Shown one piece after another: positions 8,997-18,142 of a stretch of DNA of 64,000 nucleotides. The stretch spans positions 1 through 64,000 of the forward strand of contig JANQGX010000015.1 of assembly GCA_028282885.1 (NCBI GenBank), written 5' to 3'. Under the pieces are notes generated by a model. It made no database searches and was not told the origin of the DNA. It saw nothing but the letters and a program-made list of their open reading frames with translations. Position 1 is the stretch's first letter. Each line of letters begins with the position of its first letter. A program made the position numbers and the translations under genes. The stretch is from SAR324 cluster bacterium (GTDB taxonomy: Bacteria; SAR324; XYD2-FULL-50-16).

Positions 8997-10049
8997 ATGG
9001 TAACGATAAACAGAAATGGAAATCCATTTGGCAGCCATCGTGTTATTGAACCTGCGGGAGTGTTGCCGCAGCCTTCAGAGAGGGTTAATAACGATTTCAG
9101 CAGTATCTGGGATAACGAGATCCTGATTCGCGTCGAAGCCCTGAATGTCGATTCTGCCAGTTTCACCCAGATTAAAAATTCTGTCGATGGTGACGAAAAG
9201 AAAATTGGTGAACGAATAATGGAAATTGTCGGCCAAAGGGGGAAGATGCATAACCCGATCACCGGTTCCGGAGGGGTTCTGATTGGTGAAATCGAAGCTA
9301 TTGGAGACAAGCTGCAGGGCACCAGGGATCTTGCGGTTGGTGACAAGATCGTCACCCTGGTTTCACTTTCCCTGACTCCCCTGCGGGTGGATGAGGTTCT
9401 TGAAGTTAAGAAAAACGTGGACCAGGTATTGATCAAGGGACAGGCGGTTATTTTTGAAAGTGGAATTTATGCAAAATTGCCCGAGGATCTGTCGGCACCC
9501 CTGGCCCTGGCTGCCCTGGATGTGGCCGGTGCCCCTGCCCAAACGGCACGACTTGTCAAACCGGGAGATACGGTGGTGATTATCGGAGCAACGGGGAAAT
9601 CGGGAATTCTATGCTCTTACGAAGCCAAGAAACGGGCAGGGGTAACGGGTCGCGTGATCGGAACAGGAACTTCAGATGCCAGCGTGAAGCAGCTTGAAGA
9701 GCTAAATCTTTGTGATGATATTATTAAATTGGACGCTACCAATGCTTTGGCCTGCTATGAAGCTATTTCCGAATTGACCGATGGCAAACTGGCAGATGTG
9801 ATCATTAACAATGTCAGTATTCCCAACACCGAACTGGGTTCAATTTTGATGTGCAGGGACGAAGGGATTATTTACTTCTTCAGCATGGCCACATCCTTTA
9901 CAAAGGCTGCTCTTGGAGCCGAAGGAATCGGAAAGGATGTCAACATGATTATTGGCAACGGTTATACCAAAGGACATGCAGAAATTACCTACAGTGTTCT
10001 GAGAGAATCTCCACAGATCATGGAACTATTTGAAAAACTTTATTGTTGA
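8997..10049 (+). CDS. kdd: L-erythro-3,5-diaminohexanoate dehydrogenase (Kdd)
   Basis: 350 residues. Kdd oxidatively deaminates 3,5-diaminohexanoate to 3-keto-5-aminohexanoate with NAD(P)+. It resembles medium-chain dehydrogenases: an N-terminal GroES-like half, then a Rossmann fold whose glycine loop is VVIIGATGKSG (about residues 194-204). A typical AAGGA site lies six bases before the ATG. It sits between kce and kamA exactly as in the Fusobacterium and Cloacimonas lysine loci, which supports the assignment more strongly than any single motif. The stop is nine bases before kamA. Confidence 0.93.
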   Translation: MVTINRNGNPFGSHRVIEPAGVLPQPSERVNNDFSSIWDNEILIRVEALNVDSASFTQIKNSVDGDEKKIGERIMEIVGQRGKMHNPITGSGGVLIGEIEAIGDKLQGTRDLAVGDKIVTLVSLSLTPLRVDEVLEVKKNVDQVLIKGQAVIFESGIYAKLPEDLSAPLALAALDVAGAPAQTARLVKPGDTVVIIGATGKSGILCSYEAKKRAGVTGRVIGTGTSDASVKQLEELNLCDDIIKLDATNALACYEAISELTDGKLADVIINNVSIPNTELGSILMCRDEGIIYFFSMATSFTKAALGAEGIGKDVNMIIGNGYTKGHAEITYSVLRESPQIMELFEKLYC

Positions 10050-10058
10050 GATCCATTT

Positions 10059-11318
10059 ATGAGCCGTTATCCCGAAACAAACTACAAAAACATTTCACTT
10101 TTCAAAAAAGTTACTCCTGAAGAGTGGAATGATTGGCGCTGGCAATTTAAAAATGTCATCAGGGACATTCCCACGTTGAAGAAAGTGATCCACCTGGGGA
10201 AAAAAGAGGAGGAGAATCTTGAAACCTGTCTCCAAAAATTCAGGATGGCGATTACGCCCTATTACGCCTCCCTCATGGATAAGAAGTACAAGCGCTGTGT
10301 GATACGATTGCAGGCCGTTCCCAGGATTCTGGAAACGGAGGATACCATCGAGGATGAAGACGATCCCCTGCATGAAGATGTTGATTCTCCAGTACCTGGC
10401 TTAACACACCGATATCCTGACAGGGTTCTGTTTCTGATTACCCATATCTGCTCCATGTATTGTCGTCACTGTACGAGGCGCAGGGTTGTCGGCGTGGAGG
10501 ATGCTCATTTTACCAGAAAATCGGTCGACCTGGGACTTGAGTATATCAGGAATAACAAGACTGTCAGGGATGTTCTTCTTTCAGGAGGGGATCCCCTGGT
10601 GTTGAGTGATGATCGGATTGAATACGTACTCAAGGAATTGCGGAAGATTCCCCATGTCGAGGTAATTCGCATTGGCAGTCGAACACCGGTGGTTTTACCT
10701 CAACGGATCACCGATGATTTGGTGAATATGTTAAAAAAGTATCATCCCATTTACCTGAATACCCATTTTAACCATCCTCGGGAAATCACCCGGGAATCCA
10801 AAGAAGCCTGCGATCGTCTAGCCGATGCAGGTATCCCTCTCGGTAATCAAAGTGTTCTGCTCAGGGATGTCAATGATTGCCCCTATATCATGAAGTCTCT
10901 TGTCCAGAAGCTGCTGGCGATCCGGGTAAAACCGTACTATATTTACCAGTGTGATCTTTCCAAGGGAATATCTCATTTCAGAACCTCCATCACCAAAGGG
11001 ATGGAGATAATGGAAAACCTCCGTGGGCATACCACGGGCATGGCAGTTCCGACATTTGTGGTAGATGCTCCCGGTGGCGGCGGAAAAATACCCCTGATGC
11101 CGAATTACCTGATATCGCAATCGGACAGGCGGCTGGCAATTCGGAATTACGAAGGAGTTATCACCACCTACACACAACCGGATAACGTCTTTTCGGACTG
11201 CGGTCGCTGTCATATTTGTGATGTCGAAAAGAACAAACCGCTGGATGGTGTAGCGAAACTGCTTAGCGGGGAAAAGCTGACTTTGGAGCCGGAGGGGCTG
11301 GTTAGAAGAGAACGGTAG
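10059..11318 (+). CDS. kamA: L-lysine 2,3-aminomutase (KamA, radical SAM/PLP)
   Basis: 419 residues, near the 416 of the clostridial enzyme. It converts L-lysine to L-beta-lysine, the first step of the pathway. The radical SAM cluster motif CxxxCxxC is C131, C135 and C138 (CSMYCRHCTRR). The PLP lysine is K343 in PGGGGKIPL. Zinc-site cysteines are visible at C381, C384 and C387 (CGRCHIC), with a further candidate at C274 (VNDCPY). The oxygen-sensitive cluster implies anaerobic metabolism. It begins nine bases after kdd and ends three bases before kamB. The EF-P-modifying paralogue EpmB is shorter and lacks the C-terminal zinc segment, so KamA is the better call. Confidence 0.95.
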   Translation: MSRYPETNYKNISLFKKVTPEEWNDWRWQFKNVIRDIPTLKKVIHLGKKEEENLETCLQKFRMAITPYYASLMDKKYKRCVIRLQAVPRILETEDTIEDEDDPLHEDVDSPVPGLTHRYPDRVLFLITHICSMYCRHCTRRRVVGVEDAHFTRKSVDLGLEYIRNNKTVRDVLLSGGDPLVLSDDRIEYVLKELRKIPHVEVIRIGSRTPVVLPQRITDDLVNMLKKYHPIYLNTHFNHPREITRESKEACDRLADAGIPLGNQSVLLRDVNDCPYIMKSLVQKLLAIRVKPYYIYQCDLSKGISHFRTSITKGMEIMENLRGHTTGMAVPTFVVDAPGGGGKIPLMPNYLISQSDRRLAIRNYEGVITTYTQPDNVFSDCGRCHICDVEKNKPLDGVAKLLSGEKLTLEPEGLVRRER

Positions 11319-11321
11319 TCG

Positions 11322-12305
11322 ATGAAAACAATTTCGTTTATCGGATCGGATAAGAATGCAGGCAAAACAACGGCCATGCTGTATGTATATCGTATGGCGC
11401 TGGAGAGGAGCTTGAAAAACAAGCCTGTTTGTCTTGCCTCCATCGGGATAAACGGAGAAAGTGTCGATGCTTATGAAAACCGGGCAAAGCCTTCCATCAC
11501 TATCATGAAGGGAAGCTTGTTTGTAACGACCGGTGAGCATGTTTCACATCTGACGGGGCAGTATTCCGTTCTTGATACCATTGCCGGATCGGGTTTTAGT
11601 AAATCATATGTCCTGGCTCGTGCTTTAACAGATTTTTCCGTGGTGCTTGAAGGTCCCAATGATCGGAATGGTGTTTTGAAAATGAAAGAAGCTATTGATC
11701 AGACGATAGCTGATTGCACCTGTCTGATCGACGGTTCCATTGACAGACAGTTTATTGGCCATCCCCTTGTCAGTGACAGTATCTGTTTCGCTCTTTTGCT
11801 ATCGAACCGGAAAGAGCAGTTAACCAAGGCACAGGACCTTCTGCAGGCGTTAACACTGAAGAAAGCCCCTGAACAAATCGTTGATATCGTAGCTAAATAT
11901 GAGGATGTTGGTGATAAATCTCTATTGATTGCCCAAAATGGAGAAGTACTTTATCAAAGCGCAGAAGTTCCCTTTTTGGATCAGTCCTTAAGGGAAATCT
12001 GCCTGATTCATAAAAATGCATCCTGCACCCTTTATCTCAAAGGTTCGATGACTCGTTCACTCCACTCTTTCTTTGCTGCTTTTCGTAACCTGACAATTGT
12101 TCTGGATAACTTCACTTTATACCAGAATATTTCTACCCGATCAGAGGCAACGAAGTCTTTTCTGCCGGACTTAACGCTCTATCATTCGGTACCACTCCAT
12201 TCGCTCTTTCTAAAACAGGAAACACTGGATTGCCCTCTCAGGCTGCCTGTTGAAGTACCTGTATATAACCTCTTCCGGGAAAACCCCCATGCAATTGGAA
12301 TTTGA
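11322..12305 (+). CDS. kamB: KamB-like P-loop protein of the lysine aminomutase operon
   Basis: 327 residues with a P-loop at the very N-terminus (GSDKNAGKTT, K15). The rest has few landmarks; FSVVLEGPNDRNGV may form part of a nucleotide site. A protein of this type sits between kamA and the MutS-like gene in other lysine-fermenting bacteria. With KamC it has been proposed to protect or reactivate the B12-dependent 5,6-aminomutase; I treat that as plausible rather than shown. The gene starts three bases after kamA, and its 3' end overlaps the start of kamC by 17 bases. Confidence 0.8.
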   Translation: MKTISFIGSDKNAGKTTAMLYVYRMALERSLKNKPVCLASIGINGESVDAYENRAKPSITIMKGSLFVTTGEHVSHLTGQYSVLDTIAGSGFSKSYVLARALTDFSVVLEGPNDRNGVLKMKEAIDQTIADCTCLIDGSIDRQFIGHPLVSDSICFALLLSNRKEQLTKAQDLLQALTLKKAPEQIVDIVAKYEDVGDKSLLIAQNGEVLYQSAEVPFLDQSLREICLIHKNASCTLYLKGSMTRSLHSFFAAFRNLTIVLDNFTLYQNISTRSEATKSFLPDLTLYHSVPLHSLFLKQETLDCPLRLPVEVPVYNLFRENPHAIGI

Positions 12306-13857
12306 AAGTGGGTATATCCCCGAAAGTGTTTTCTCTGAACTTGAGCTTCAGGAATTTCTGTCTCAATTTGAGATCGAGATTCCCTTGATTCCGCATAAGA
12401 TTCTGAGACCTTTGGGTGAGCGGGAGGCAAAGGAATGGTTTGGCAGGCTGTCGGCTTTGGAAACCCAGATCAAAAGACACAATATCGACCTTGAATGCCT
12501 GCTTGCCACGTCGAATAGTCTACTTCTGCTGGACGAGCTTCTGCCCTTCTTCCGTGATCAACAGTTAGAACCTTATCATGTTTTCGATATGGGGCGATTT
12601 CTGAGGGAAAACGCCAATCTGGCAAGGCAGGAGAAGAGTATTCCCCTTTCCGTCAAAGGTGAGATTTGTATTCAGATATCCAGGGTGTTGGATCAGAATG
12701 TGACTGAAGATTATTCCAACATTCGACTGGATGCCGGAGAGCTTGAACTGAGAGATTCGATTAACAGATTCGAAGACAAGATAGCCAGGGAACTGGAGCT
12801 ATTTGAAAAAGAGATATTTAGACAGACCGGGTTGAAGCTGATCTACCCTTACCCAAAAGAGATTGCAAAGGATGACACCATTCTTGATCGGGTAAGAGAC
12901 TGCCAGCATCTGGAGTTGTCGGATGAAGGCGATTTTTTCAAAATAGTGTTCAAGCTCAGCAGTCGTATTGAAAAACTGATTGCCGACAAGGAAGCGGCCA
13001 GAAACCATTGGGCTGGTCTCATGGAAGAAAAGCTCGCAAAGGTAAATCGCGATCTTGCCGGGTATTACAGTGTATTCAGCGAGTATTACAAGACCCGCAA
13101 ACAACGGATTTTTGACTATGTATTGCTAGCTGCTATACAAAAATTCCAGCTTTGCATTCCGACGTTTTCAACTGAACCTGCAATCAAATTAAGAGAGGGA
13201 ATTCTACCGAAGTTAAAAGGACTCAGAACCACTGCTTATAAGCCGCTGAATCTGGATTTGGGACCGGGGGTGAACCTGTTATTCGGCGCCAATATGACAG
13301 GGAAGACCACGGTTTTGAAGACGCTCTATTTCCAATTGACCCTTGTTAAATTCGGTTTGCCCGTACCTGCAGAAAAACTTGTTTTATCTCATCCGCCTTC
13401 CATTGAATTGCAGCTCAAATCCTCCGGCAACATGGGACTCGGGCTTTCCGGTTTTGCCGATGAAATTCGATTTTTTTGTAAGAAAGCAGATCCATCATCC
13501 GTATTTTTGATTGATGAGATGTTTCACTCAACGGATCCCATAAATGGAGTTGAGCTCTCAAAAGCTTTTTTGACCGGTCTTTCGTATAATTGCATCTATC
13601 TCTGTACTTCCCACTATCCCGAAGTTTTAAATATCCCGGGCATCAGGTTTTTTCGAATGAAGGATTTGGAAGGAGAAATTAATACGGGAGATATAGAAAA
13701 ACTGCTGAAACAGGTGCCTTACGAGGTGGAGGAGATTACAGCCCATGAGATGAAGAGGATCATCCGAGCGAACAAAAAACCACTTTTGATTGCTTTGCAG
13801 TTTCCTCTACCGGAGAAGGTGAAAATGAACATCCAAAAAAAGATAAATCAAACCTGA
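12289..13857 (+). CDS. kamC: KamC-like MutS-related ATPase of the lysine aminomutase operon
   Basis: About 522 residues from the ATG at 12289; the frame also opens upstream at a TTG at 12250. The ATG overlaps kamB by 17 bases. The first 330 residues are mostly helical and resemble the lever/core region of MutS rather than its mismatch-binding domain. The C-terminus is a MutS-type ATPase with Walker A GANMTGKTT (about residues 333-341) and Walker B SVFLIDEMFHSTD (about 404-416). MutS proper is over 800 residues and MutS2 carries a Smr domain; neither fits. Its fixed place between kamA/kamB and kamD/kamE in unrelated fermenters suggests service to the aminomutase rather than DNA repair. Confidence 0.85.
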   Translation: MQLEFESGYIPESVFSELELQEFLSQFEIEIPLIPHKILRPLGEREAKEWFGRLSALETQIKRHNIDLECLLATSNSLLLLDELLPFFRDQQLEPYHVFDMGRFLRENANLARQEKSIPLSVKGEICIQISRVLDQNVTEDYSNIRLDAGELELRDSINRFEDKIARELELFEKEIFRQTGLKLIYPYPKEIAKDDTILDRVRDCQHLELSDEGDFFKIVFKLSSRIEKLIADKEAARNHWAGLMEEKLAKVNRDLAGYYSVFSEYYKTRKQRIFDYVLLAAIQKFQLCIPTFSTEPAIKLREGILPKLKGLRTTAYKPLNLDLGPGVNLLFGANMTGKTTVLKTLYFQLTLVKFGLPVPAEKLVLSHPPSIELQLKSSGNMGLGLSGFADEIRFFCKKADPSSVFLIDEMFHSTDPINGVELSKAFLTGLSYNCIYLCTSHYPEVLNIPGIRFFRMKDLEGEINTGDIEKLLKQVPYEVEEITAHEMKRIIRANKKPLLIALQFPLPEKVKMNIQKKINQT

Positions 13858-13947
13858 GGGTTTGCTTTCAAGCTTATACCCGGTTACCAAAAATTGAGGA
13901 GTAATCTCATCTATTTTCTTGTTGCAATCGTTGCTCCAAGGATTGGG

Positions 13948-13963
13948 ATCACACTTTTGTGAT
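13948..13963 (+). other. Small perfect hairpin in the kamC-kamD gap
   Basis: ATCACA (13948-13953) pairs with TGTGAT (13958-13963) across a CTTT loop, 34 bases before the kamD ATG. It is not followed by a T-run, so it is not a typical terminator; it could be a processing or mRNA-stability element, or a dyad for a regulator. The rest of the 139-base gap shows nothing else. Confidence 0.25.
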
Positions 13964-13996
13964 GGTTTAAAATATCAATAAAATTCTACTGTTAAC

Positions 13997-15556
13997 ATGG
14001 CAACAATACCACTAGATCAAAATCAAATTGAAAGGGTGAAAGCGATCGCACTTGAGATTGCGGAAAGCGTTCAGGAGTATATTGTTAACTACTCTTCAGA
14101 TTCGGTTGAAAGAACCGTTCTCAGACTCTACGGTGTGGATGGGGTCAATGAGGATGGAACACCTCTCCCCAACAGGGTTGTGGAGAAAGCCCGTGAAGCC
14201 GGAATCTTGGAACACGGTATCTCTCCCTGGTTTGCCAAAGCCATGCTGATCTCCGGAAGGGATGAACAGGTCACGGCCGAATTGTTGGAGCAGGACCAGG
14301 TTGACTTCAGCTTTGATAAGAATGTAACTCCTGCCGATATTCACCAGAAGGAAGGTGAGCTTGCAAACAAAGCCATGGAGGTTCTAAAGGCAACTAACAG
14401 CGCCAAAAGGGAAAAGCGGGAGAAGACACCGCTTCCACCCAATCCCTGGCGTTATATTATCGTTGCGACCGGCAATATCTATGAAGATCGCACCCAGGCA
14501 AAATCCGCAGTTTTCAGTGGAGCGGATATCATTGCGGTGATCAGGAGCACAGCTCAATCCTTACTGGACTACGTACCTTACGGTCCCACGACTGAGGGTT
14601 TTGGAGGGACCTACGCTACCCAGGCTAATTTCAGAATTATGAGGGACGCCCTGGACGAAGCGGGACTGGAGCAGGGGCGTTATATTCGTCTGGTTAATTA
14701 TTCATCCGGTCTCTGTATGGCGGAAATTGCTGCCTGTGCGGCTTTTGAAGACCTGGATATGCTGTTGAACGATTCCATGTATGGTATCCTCTTCAGGGAT
14801 ATCAACATGAAAAGGACATTTATTGATCAATACCTGAGCCGTTTGATTTGTGCTCATGCAGATATCATTATTAATACAGGGGAAGATAATTATCTGACCA
14901 CCTCGGACGCCGTTGAGGCCGCTCACACCGTAACGGCTTCACAGCTTATCAATGAAGCCATGGCCCTGAAAGCTGGTTTACCAGCCCGTCTGATGGGGCT
15001 GGGGCATGCCTTTGAAATCAATCCGAAGATTGAGAATGCGTTTCTATATGAACTGGCCCATGCTCAATTGGCGCGGCAGTTGTTTCCGGATGCTCCCCTT
15101 AAATACATGCCACCAACCAAGTATAAAAGTACCGATATTTTCCATGCCCACTGCCTGGATACCATGTTTAACCTTGCTTCGGTAACAACTGATCAAGGAA
15201 TCCACCTGGCCGGAATTTTAACGGAGGCCAACCACACCCCCCTGATGCAGGATCGGTTTCAGTCGCTGGGCAATATCAATTATGTGTTTAATGTGGCCAA
15301 AGATCTTGGTGACGAGATTGAGTTCAAACAGGATGGATTTATTGCGAAAAGAGCGCAGACGGTTCTGGATGAAACCGAAGCATTTCTCAACCGTATCAGG
15401 GAAAAAGGACTGATGGAATCCATTACCGAAGGAGGTTTTGCCGGGATCAGTCGTCCGATTGACGGTGGGAAGGGACATGGTGGCGTTTTTGCAAAATCTT
15501 CGGATTATTCCAATCCAGTGATGCAGCTATTGGAAAACAACAACCCGAATAAATAG
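13997..15556 (+). CDS. kamD: Beta-lysine 5,6-aminomutase, alpha (large) subunit
   Basis: 519 residues, as expected for the alpha subunit. With KamE it forms the adenosylcobalamin- and PLP-dependent enzyme that moves the terminal amino group of beta-lysine (or D-lysine) to give 3,5-diaminohexanoate. The TIM-barrel part contains YGPTTEGFGGTYATQANFR and INTGEDNYLTTSDAV, patterns I recognise from this family. No canonical Shine-Dalgarno sequence precedes the ATG. It is five bases from kamE, consistent with coupled production of the two subunits. Confidence 0.95.
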   Translation: MATIPLDQNQIERVKAIALEIAESVQEYIVNYSSDSVERTVLRLYGVDGVNEDGTPLPNRVVEKAREAGILEHGISPWFAKAMLISGRDEQVTAELLEQDQVDFSFDKNVTPADIHQKEGELANKAMEVLKATNSAKREKREKTPLPPNPWRYIIVATGNIYEDRTQAKSAVFSGADIIAVIRSTAQSLLDYVPYGPTTEGFGGTYATQANFRIMRDALDEAGLEQGRYIRLVNYSSGLCMAEIAACAAFEDLDMLLNDSMYGILFRDINMKRTFIDQYLSRLICAHADIIINTGEDNYLTTSDAVEAAHTVTASQLINEAMALKAGLPARLMGLGHAFEINPKIENAFLYELAHAQLARQLFPDAPLKYMPPTKYKSTDIFHAHCLDTMFNLASVTTDQGIHLAGILTEANHTPLMQDRFQSLGNINYVFNVAKDLGDEIEFKQDGFIAKRAQTVLDETEAFLNRIREKGLMESITEGGFAGISRPIDGGKGHGGVFAKSSDYSNPVMQLLENNNPNK

Positions 15557-15561
15557 AAAAC

Positions 15562-16296
15562 ATGAAACAGAATATCAAACCCTATGGTGACACTATTAAT
15601 GACGGGATAATCCAACTGTCGTTTACCCTGCCGGTGGAATTCGGAGCCAAAGCAAAAAAAGCGGCTGAACTCTATGTCCTGAAACTGAATTTTGATCAGG
15701 TTTCGGTGGCCCATGCGGAAAAGATAGCAGACGATTTTACCTACTTTGTGGTATTTGCCAAGGCCAAGCCTGTACTGGATTATTCGACTGTTGTTGCCAG
15801 TGAGGTGAAGACAGTGGAGATGGATTTCTACCAGATCAATGATTTGATCAGGAAGGAGTTCAACCGTAAAATCTCGGTTGTGGGTGCGACCATCGGAGCG
15901 GATGCTCATACGGTAGGGATAGATGCAATCATGAATATGAAAGGCTATAACCAGGATTATGGTCTTGAACGATATCCGGAGATGAATGCGCTTAATATGG
16001 GAGCCCAGGTCACCTGTGAAGATCTGCTGAAAGAGGCACTTGATAAAAAGGCAGACGCTCTTCTCGTTTCGCAGACGGTAACCCAGAAAGATGCTCATAT
16101 CCGTAATTTTACAGAGCTAATCGAATTGTTGGAGGCCGAAAACCTGAGATCACATTTCCTGCTGTTGGCAGGCGGTCCCAGGGTAACGCACGATCTTGCC
16201 ATTGAATTAGGCTATGACGCAGGATTTGGCCCGGGCACGGTACCTTCGCGGGTAGCTTCATTTATCGTAACTACACTATTAAAAGGACGAAAATGA
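15562..16296 (+). CDS. kamE: Beta-lysine 5,6-aminomutase, beta (small, B12-binding) subunit
   Basis: 244 residues. The base-off cobalamin motif is [10 protein letters not shown], with H116 as the likely cobalt ligand. The PLP-binding lysine appears to be K127 (IMNMKGYN). The 11-residue spacing between them equals that of His133 and Lys144 in the clostridial enzyme, which makes both assignments strong. The C-terminal half is a Rossmann-like B12 domain ([24 protein letters not shown]). Its last four bases overlap the kal start (ATGA). Confidence 0.95.
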   Translation: MKQNIKPYGDTINDGIIQLSFTLPVEFGAKAKKAAELYVLKLNFDQVSVAHAEKIADDFTYFVVFAKAKPVLDYSTVVASEVKTVEMDFYQINDLIRKEFNRKISVVGATIGADAHTVGIDAIMNMKGYNQDYGLERYPEMNALNMGAQVTCEDLLKEALDKKADALLVSQTVTQKDAHIRNFTELIELLEAENLRSHFLLLAGGPRVTHDLAIELGYDAGFGPGTVPSRVASFIVTTLLKGRK

Positions 16297-16682
16297 CAGA
16301 AGCAAGTATCAGACTGAGAATCAGCCAGCACGATGCCCATTATGCAGGTAACCTGGTGGATGGAGCGAAAATGCTGAATCTCTTCGGCGACGTCGCTACC
16401 GAATTGCTGATTCGCTATGATGGCGATGAAGGATTGTTCAAGGCGTATGATATGGTCGAATTTATGGCACCGGTTTATGCCGGAGATTTCATAGAGGCCA
16501 GGGGTAAAATTGTCAGTGTTGGTAAGACTTCCCGGAAAATGGAGTTTGAGGCCTGGAAGTATATCTCCCCGGCACCGAAAGTCGGAGAAACGGCAGCAGA
16601 TCTGCTTGAAGAGCCAGTTTTGGTTTGCAGAGCCACGGGGACATGTGTAACGCCAAAAGAGTGCCAGAGAATTCCGCATTGA
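16293..16682 (+). CDS. kal: 3-aminobutyryl-CoA ammonia-lyase (Kal)
   Basis: 129 residues, the usual length. It eliminates ammonia from L-3-aminobutyryl-CoA to give crotonyl-CoA. The hot-dog fold pattern is recognisable: [27 protein letters not shown], then [22 protein letters not shown] lies six bases before the ATG, which overlaps the kamE stop. It closes the operon. The later steps to butyrate (crotonyl-CoA reduction, CoA transfer) are not in this window. Confidence 0.93.
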   Translation: MTEASIRLRISQHDAHYAGNLVDGAKMLNLFGDVATELLIRYDGDEGLFKAYDMVEFMAPVYAGDFIEARGKIVSVGKTSRKMEFEAWKYISPAPKVGETAADLLEEPVLVCRATGTCVTPKECQRIPH

Positions 16683-17053
16683 GCCCTTCAGATTTGGTTG
16701 GTCCCCTTTACTCAATGGGAGTGACACCAAGACTGATTCGTTTTGGGAAGCGTAAATCTGACTTTCCAATCCAAATCAGGCTGGGAAGTCGATTGTATGA
16801 TACGATTTCCTTTGGTGAACAGTTGAATTAATCGGACTATTGAGCCTCTTTGCTCCCATCATGCCCACAAAGCTATTCCACAGCCATTTCGAATCTCCTC
16901 CTTACTACAATTCGGGAATGTAAAACCGTCCTGGTACGGGAAAACAAAGATAGAATCATCTGTCTCGCCCTATTTGATTGCCGGACTGATATCAGTTGAG
17001 TTATTGTTTAAGCACAAGTTTAGTATATCAACAACAGCTTATGAATTCATACC
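16683..17053. other. Intergenic region kal-psuK with a 12-bp palindrome
   Basis: 371 bases without a convincing gene. I see no intrinsic terminator after kal. A perfect palindrome, ACTGATATCAGT, lies at 16985-16996, about 58 bases before psuK, and a second, ATGAATTCAT, at 17041-17050. Either could be an operator. TAGTAT near 17021 is a possible -10 without a good -35. Confidence 0.35.
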
Positions 17054-18142
17054 ATGACAGGACGTGAAAAGCAGATATTGGACTGGTTGAAACTGGATCC
17101 GTTGATGTCTCAAAAGGAGTTGGCCCGCAGGCTGGGAATTACCCGCTCATCGGTAGCGGTGCATATCACCAACCTGATTAAAAAAGGCTATATCAAAGGC
17201 AAGGGATATATCCTGCAGGAAGAGGATTACGTCGTCGTCATTGGCGGATGCAATCTCGATGTAACCGGATTCACCGAAGCTCCTTTAATCAGGAAGGATT
17301 CCAATCCCGGAAAAGTTCAACTCTCGACAGGAGGCGTGGCTCGTAATATTGCCCAAAACCTGGTTAATTTGGGGATTAAAACCCGTTTGATTTCTGTTGT
17401 GGGAAACGATCTTTTCGGCAGGAGAATTCTTGAAGATTGCAGTCGGGGAGGTATAGACACTTCATTGATAAAAACAAGCAATCGCTATTCAAGTTCAATC
17501 TATCTTTCCGTGATTGACGATACCGGGGATATGGATTTGGCCATAAATGATATGGGGATCATGGAGATTCTCGATGTCGAAACCGTGAAGTCTTATCAAT
17601 CGGTTCTGGATGCAGCATCTGCGATTGTCGTCGACACAAACCTCTCCAGGGAGGTGTTAGTGTATCTGGTCGATGAATATCCCAACCGACTTTTTCTGGA
17701 CACTGTTTCGGTAGCCAAAACAGAAAAGGTAACCGATCTCATCGGCCATTTTCAAACCATCAAGCCCAATCGCCAGGAAGCTGAACTGTTGACCGGTCAT
17801 AAAATCAAGTCCTTGAGTGATGCGAAAAAAGCGGTTCGTGGTCTTTTGAGCAGGGGCGCTTCCTCAGTGATTATTACCTTGGGAAAAGACGGCGTTGTCT
17901 ATGGCAGCAACGGTTTAATCGACGAGATCCATCCTGAGAGTATTGAGAAAACAAACACTACCGGATCAGGAGACGCCTTCATGGCAGTGCTTGTTCATGG
18001 GCATCTTTGTGATCTGGATATTCGGGAAACGGTTAAACGATCCCTTGCAGCTTCCATACTGACTATGGAGAGCAGTTTTTCTGCTCATGGTGGATTATCA
18101 ATGGAGTTAATTAAACAGAGACTATTGGAGTTAAATCTATGA
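17054..18142 (+). CDS. psuK: Pseudouridine kinase with N-terminal helix-turn-helix (PfkB family)
   Basis: 362 residues. The first 55 form a winged helix-turn-helix (TGREKQILDWLKLDPLMSQKE, then LGITRSSVAVHITNL). After that comes a PfkB kinase: VVVIGGCNLDVTG, the GGVARNIAQNLVNLG substrate motif, and the anion-hole/catalytic motif TNTTGSGDAFMA with the base Asp near residue 307. PsuK phosphorylates pseudouridine to pseudouridine 5'-phosphate, which the next gene cleaves. The fused DNA-binding domain is common in this subfamily and suggests self-regulation, fitting the palindromes just upstream. The stop overlaps the psuG start by four bases. Confidence 0.88.
   Translation: MTGREKQILDWLKLDPLMSQKELARRLGITRSSVAVHITNLIKKGYIKGKGYILQEEDYVVVIGGCNLDVTGFTEAPLIRKDSNPGKVQLSTGGVARNIAQNLVNLGIKTRLISVVGNDLFGRRILEDCSRGGIDTSLIKTSNRYSSSIYLSVIDDTGDMDLAINDMGIMEILDVETVKSYQSVLDAASAIVVDTNLSREVLVYLVDEYPNRLFLDTVSVAKTEKVTDLIGHFQTIKPNRQEAELLTGHKIKSLSDAKKAVRGLLSRGASSVIITLGKDGVVYGSNGLIDEIHPESIEKTNTTGSGDAFMAVLVHGHLCDLDIRETVKRSLAASILTMESSFSAHGGLSMELIKQRLLELNL

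Noticed and set aside
10818..11540. 240-residue minus-strand frame opposite kamA/kamB
   Set aside because: Shadow of two well-supported genes with catalytic motifs in the other frame.
12289..13857. DNA mismatch-repair MutS or MutS2
   Set aside because: Too short, lacks the mismatch-recognition and Smr domains, and sits inside a lysine aminomutase operon.
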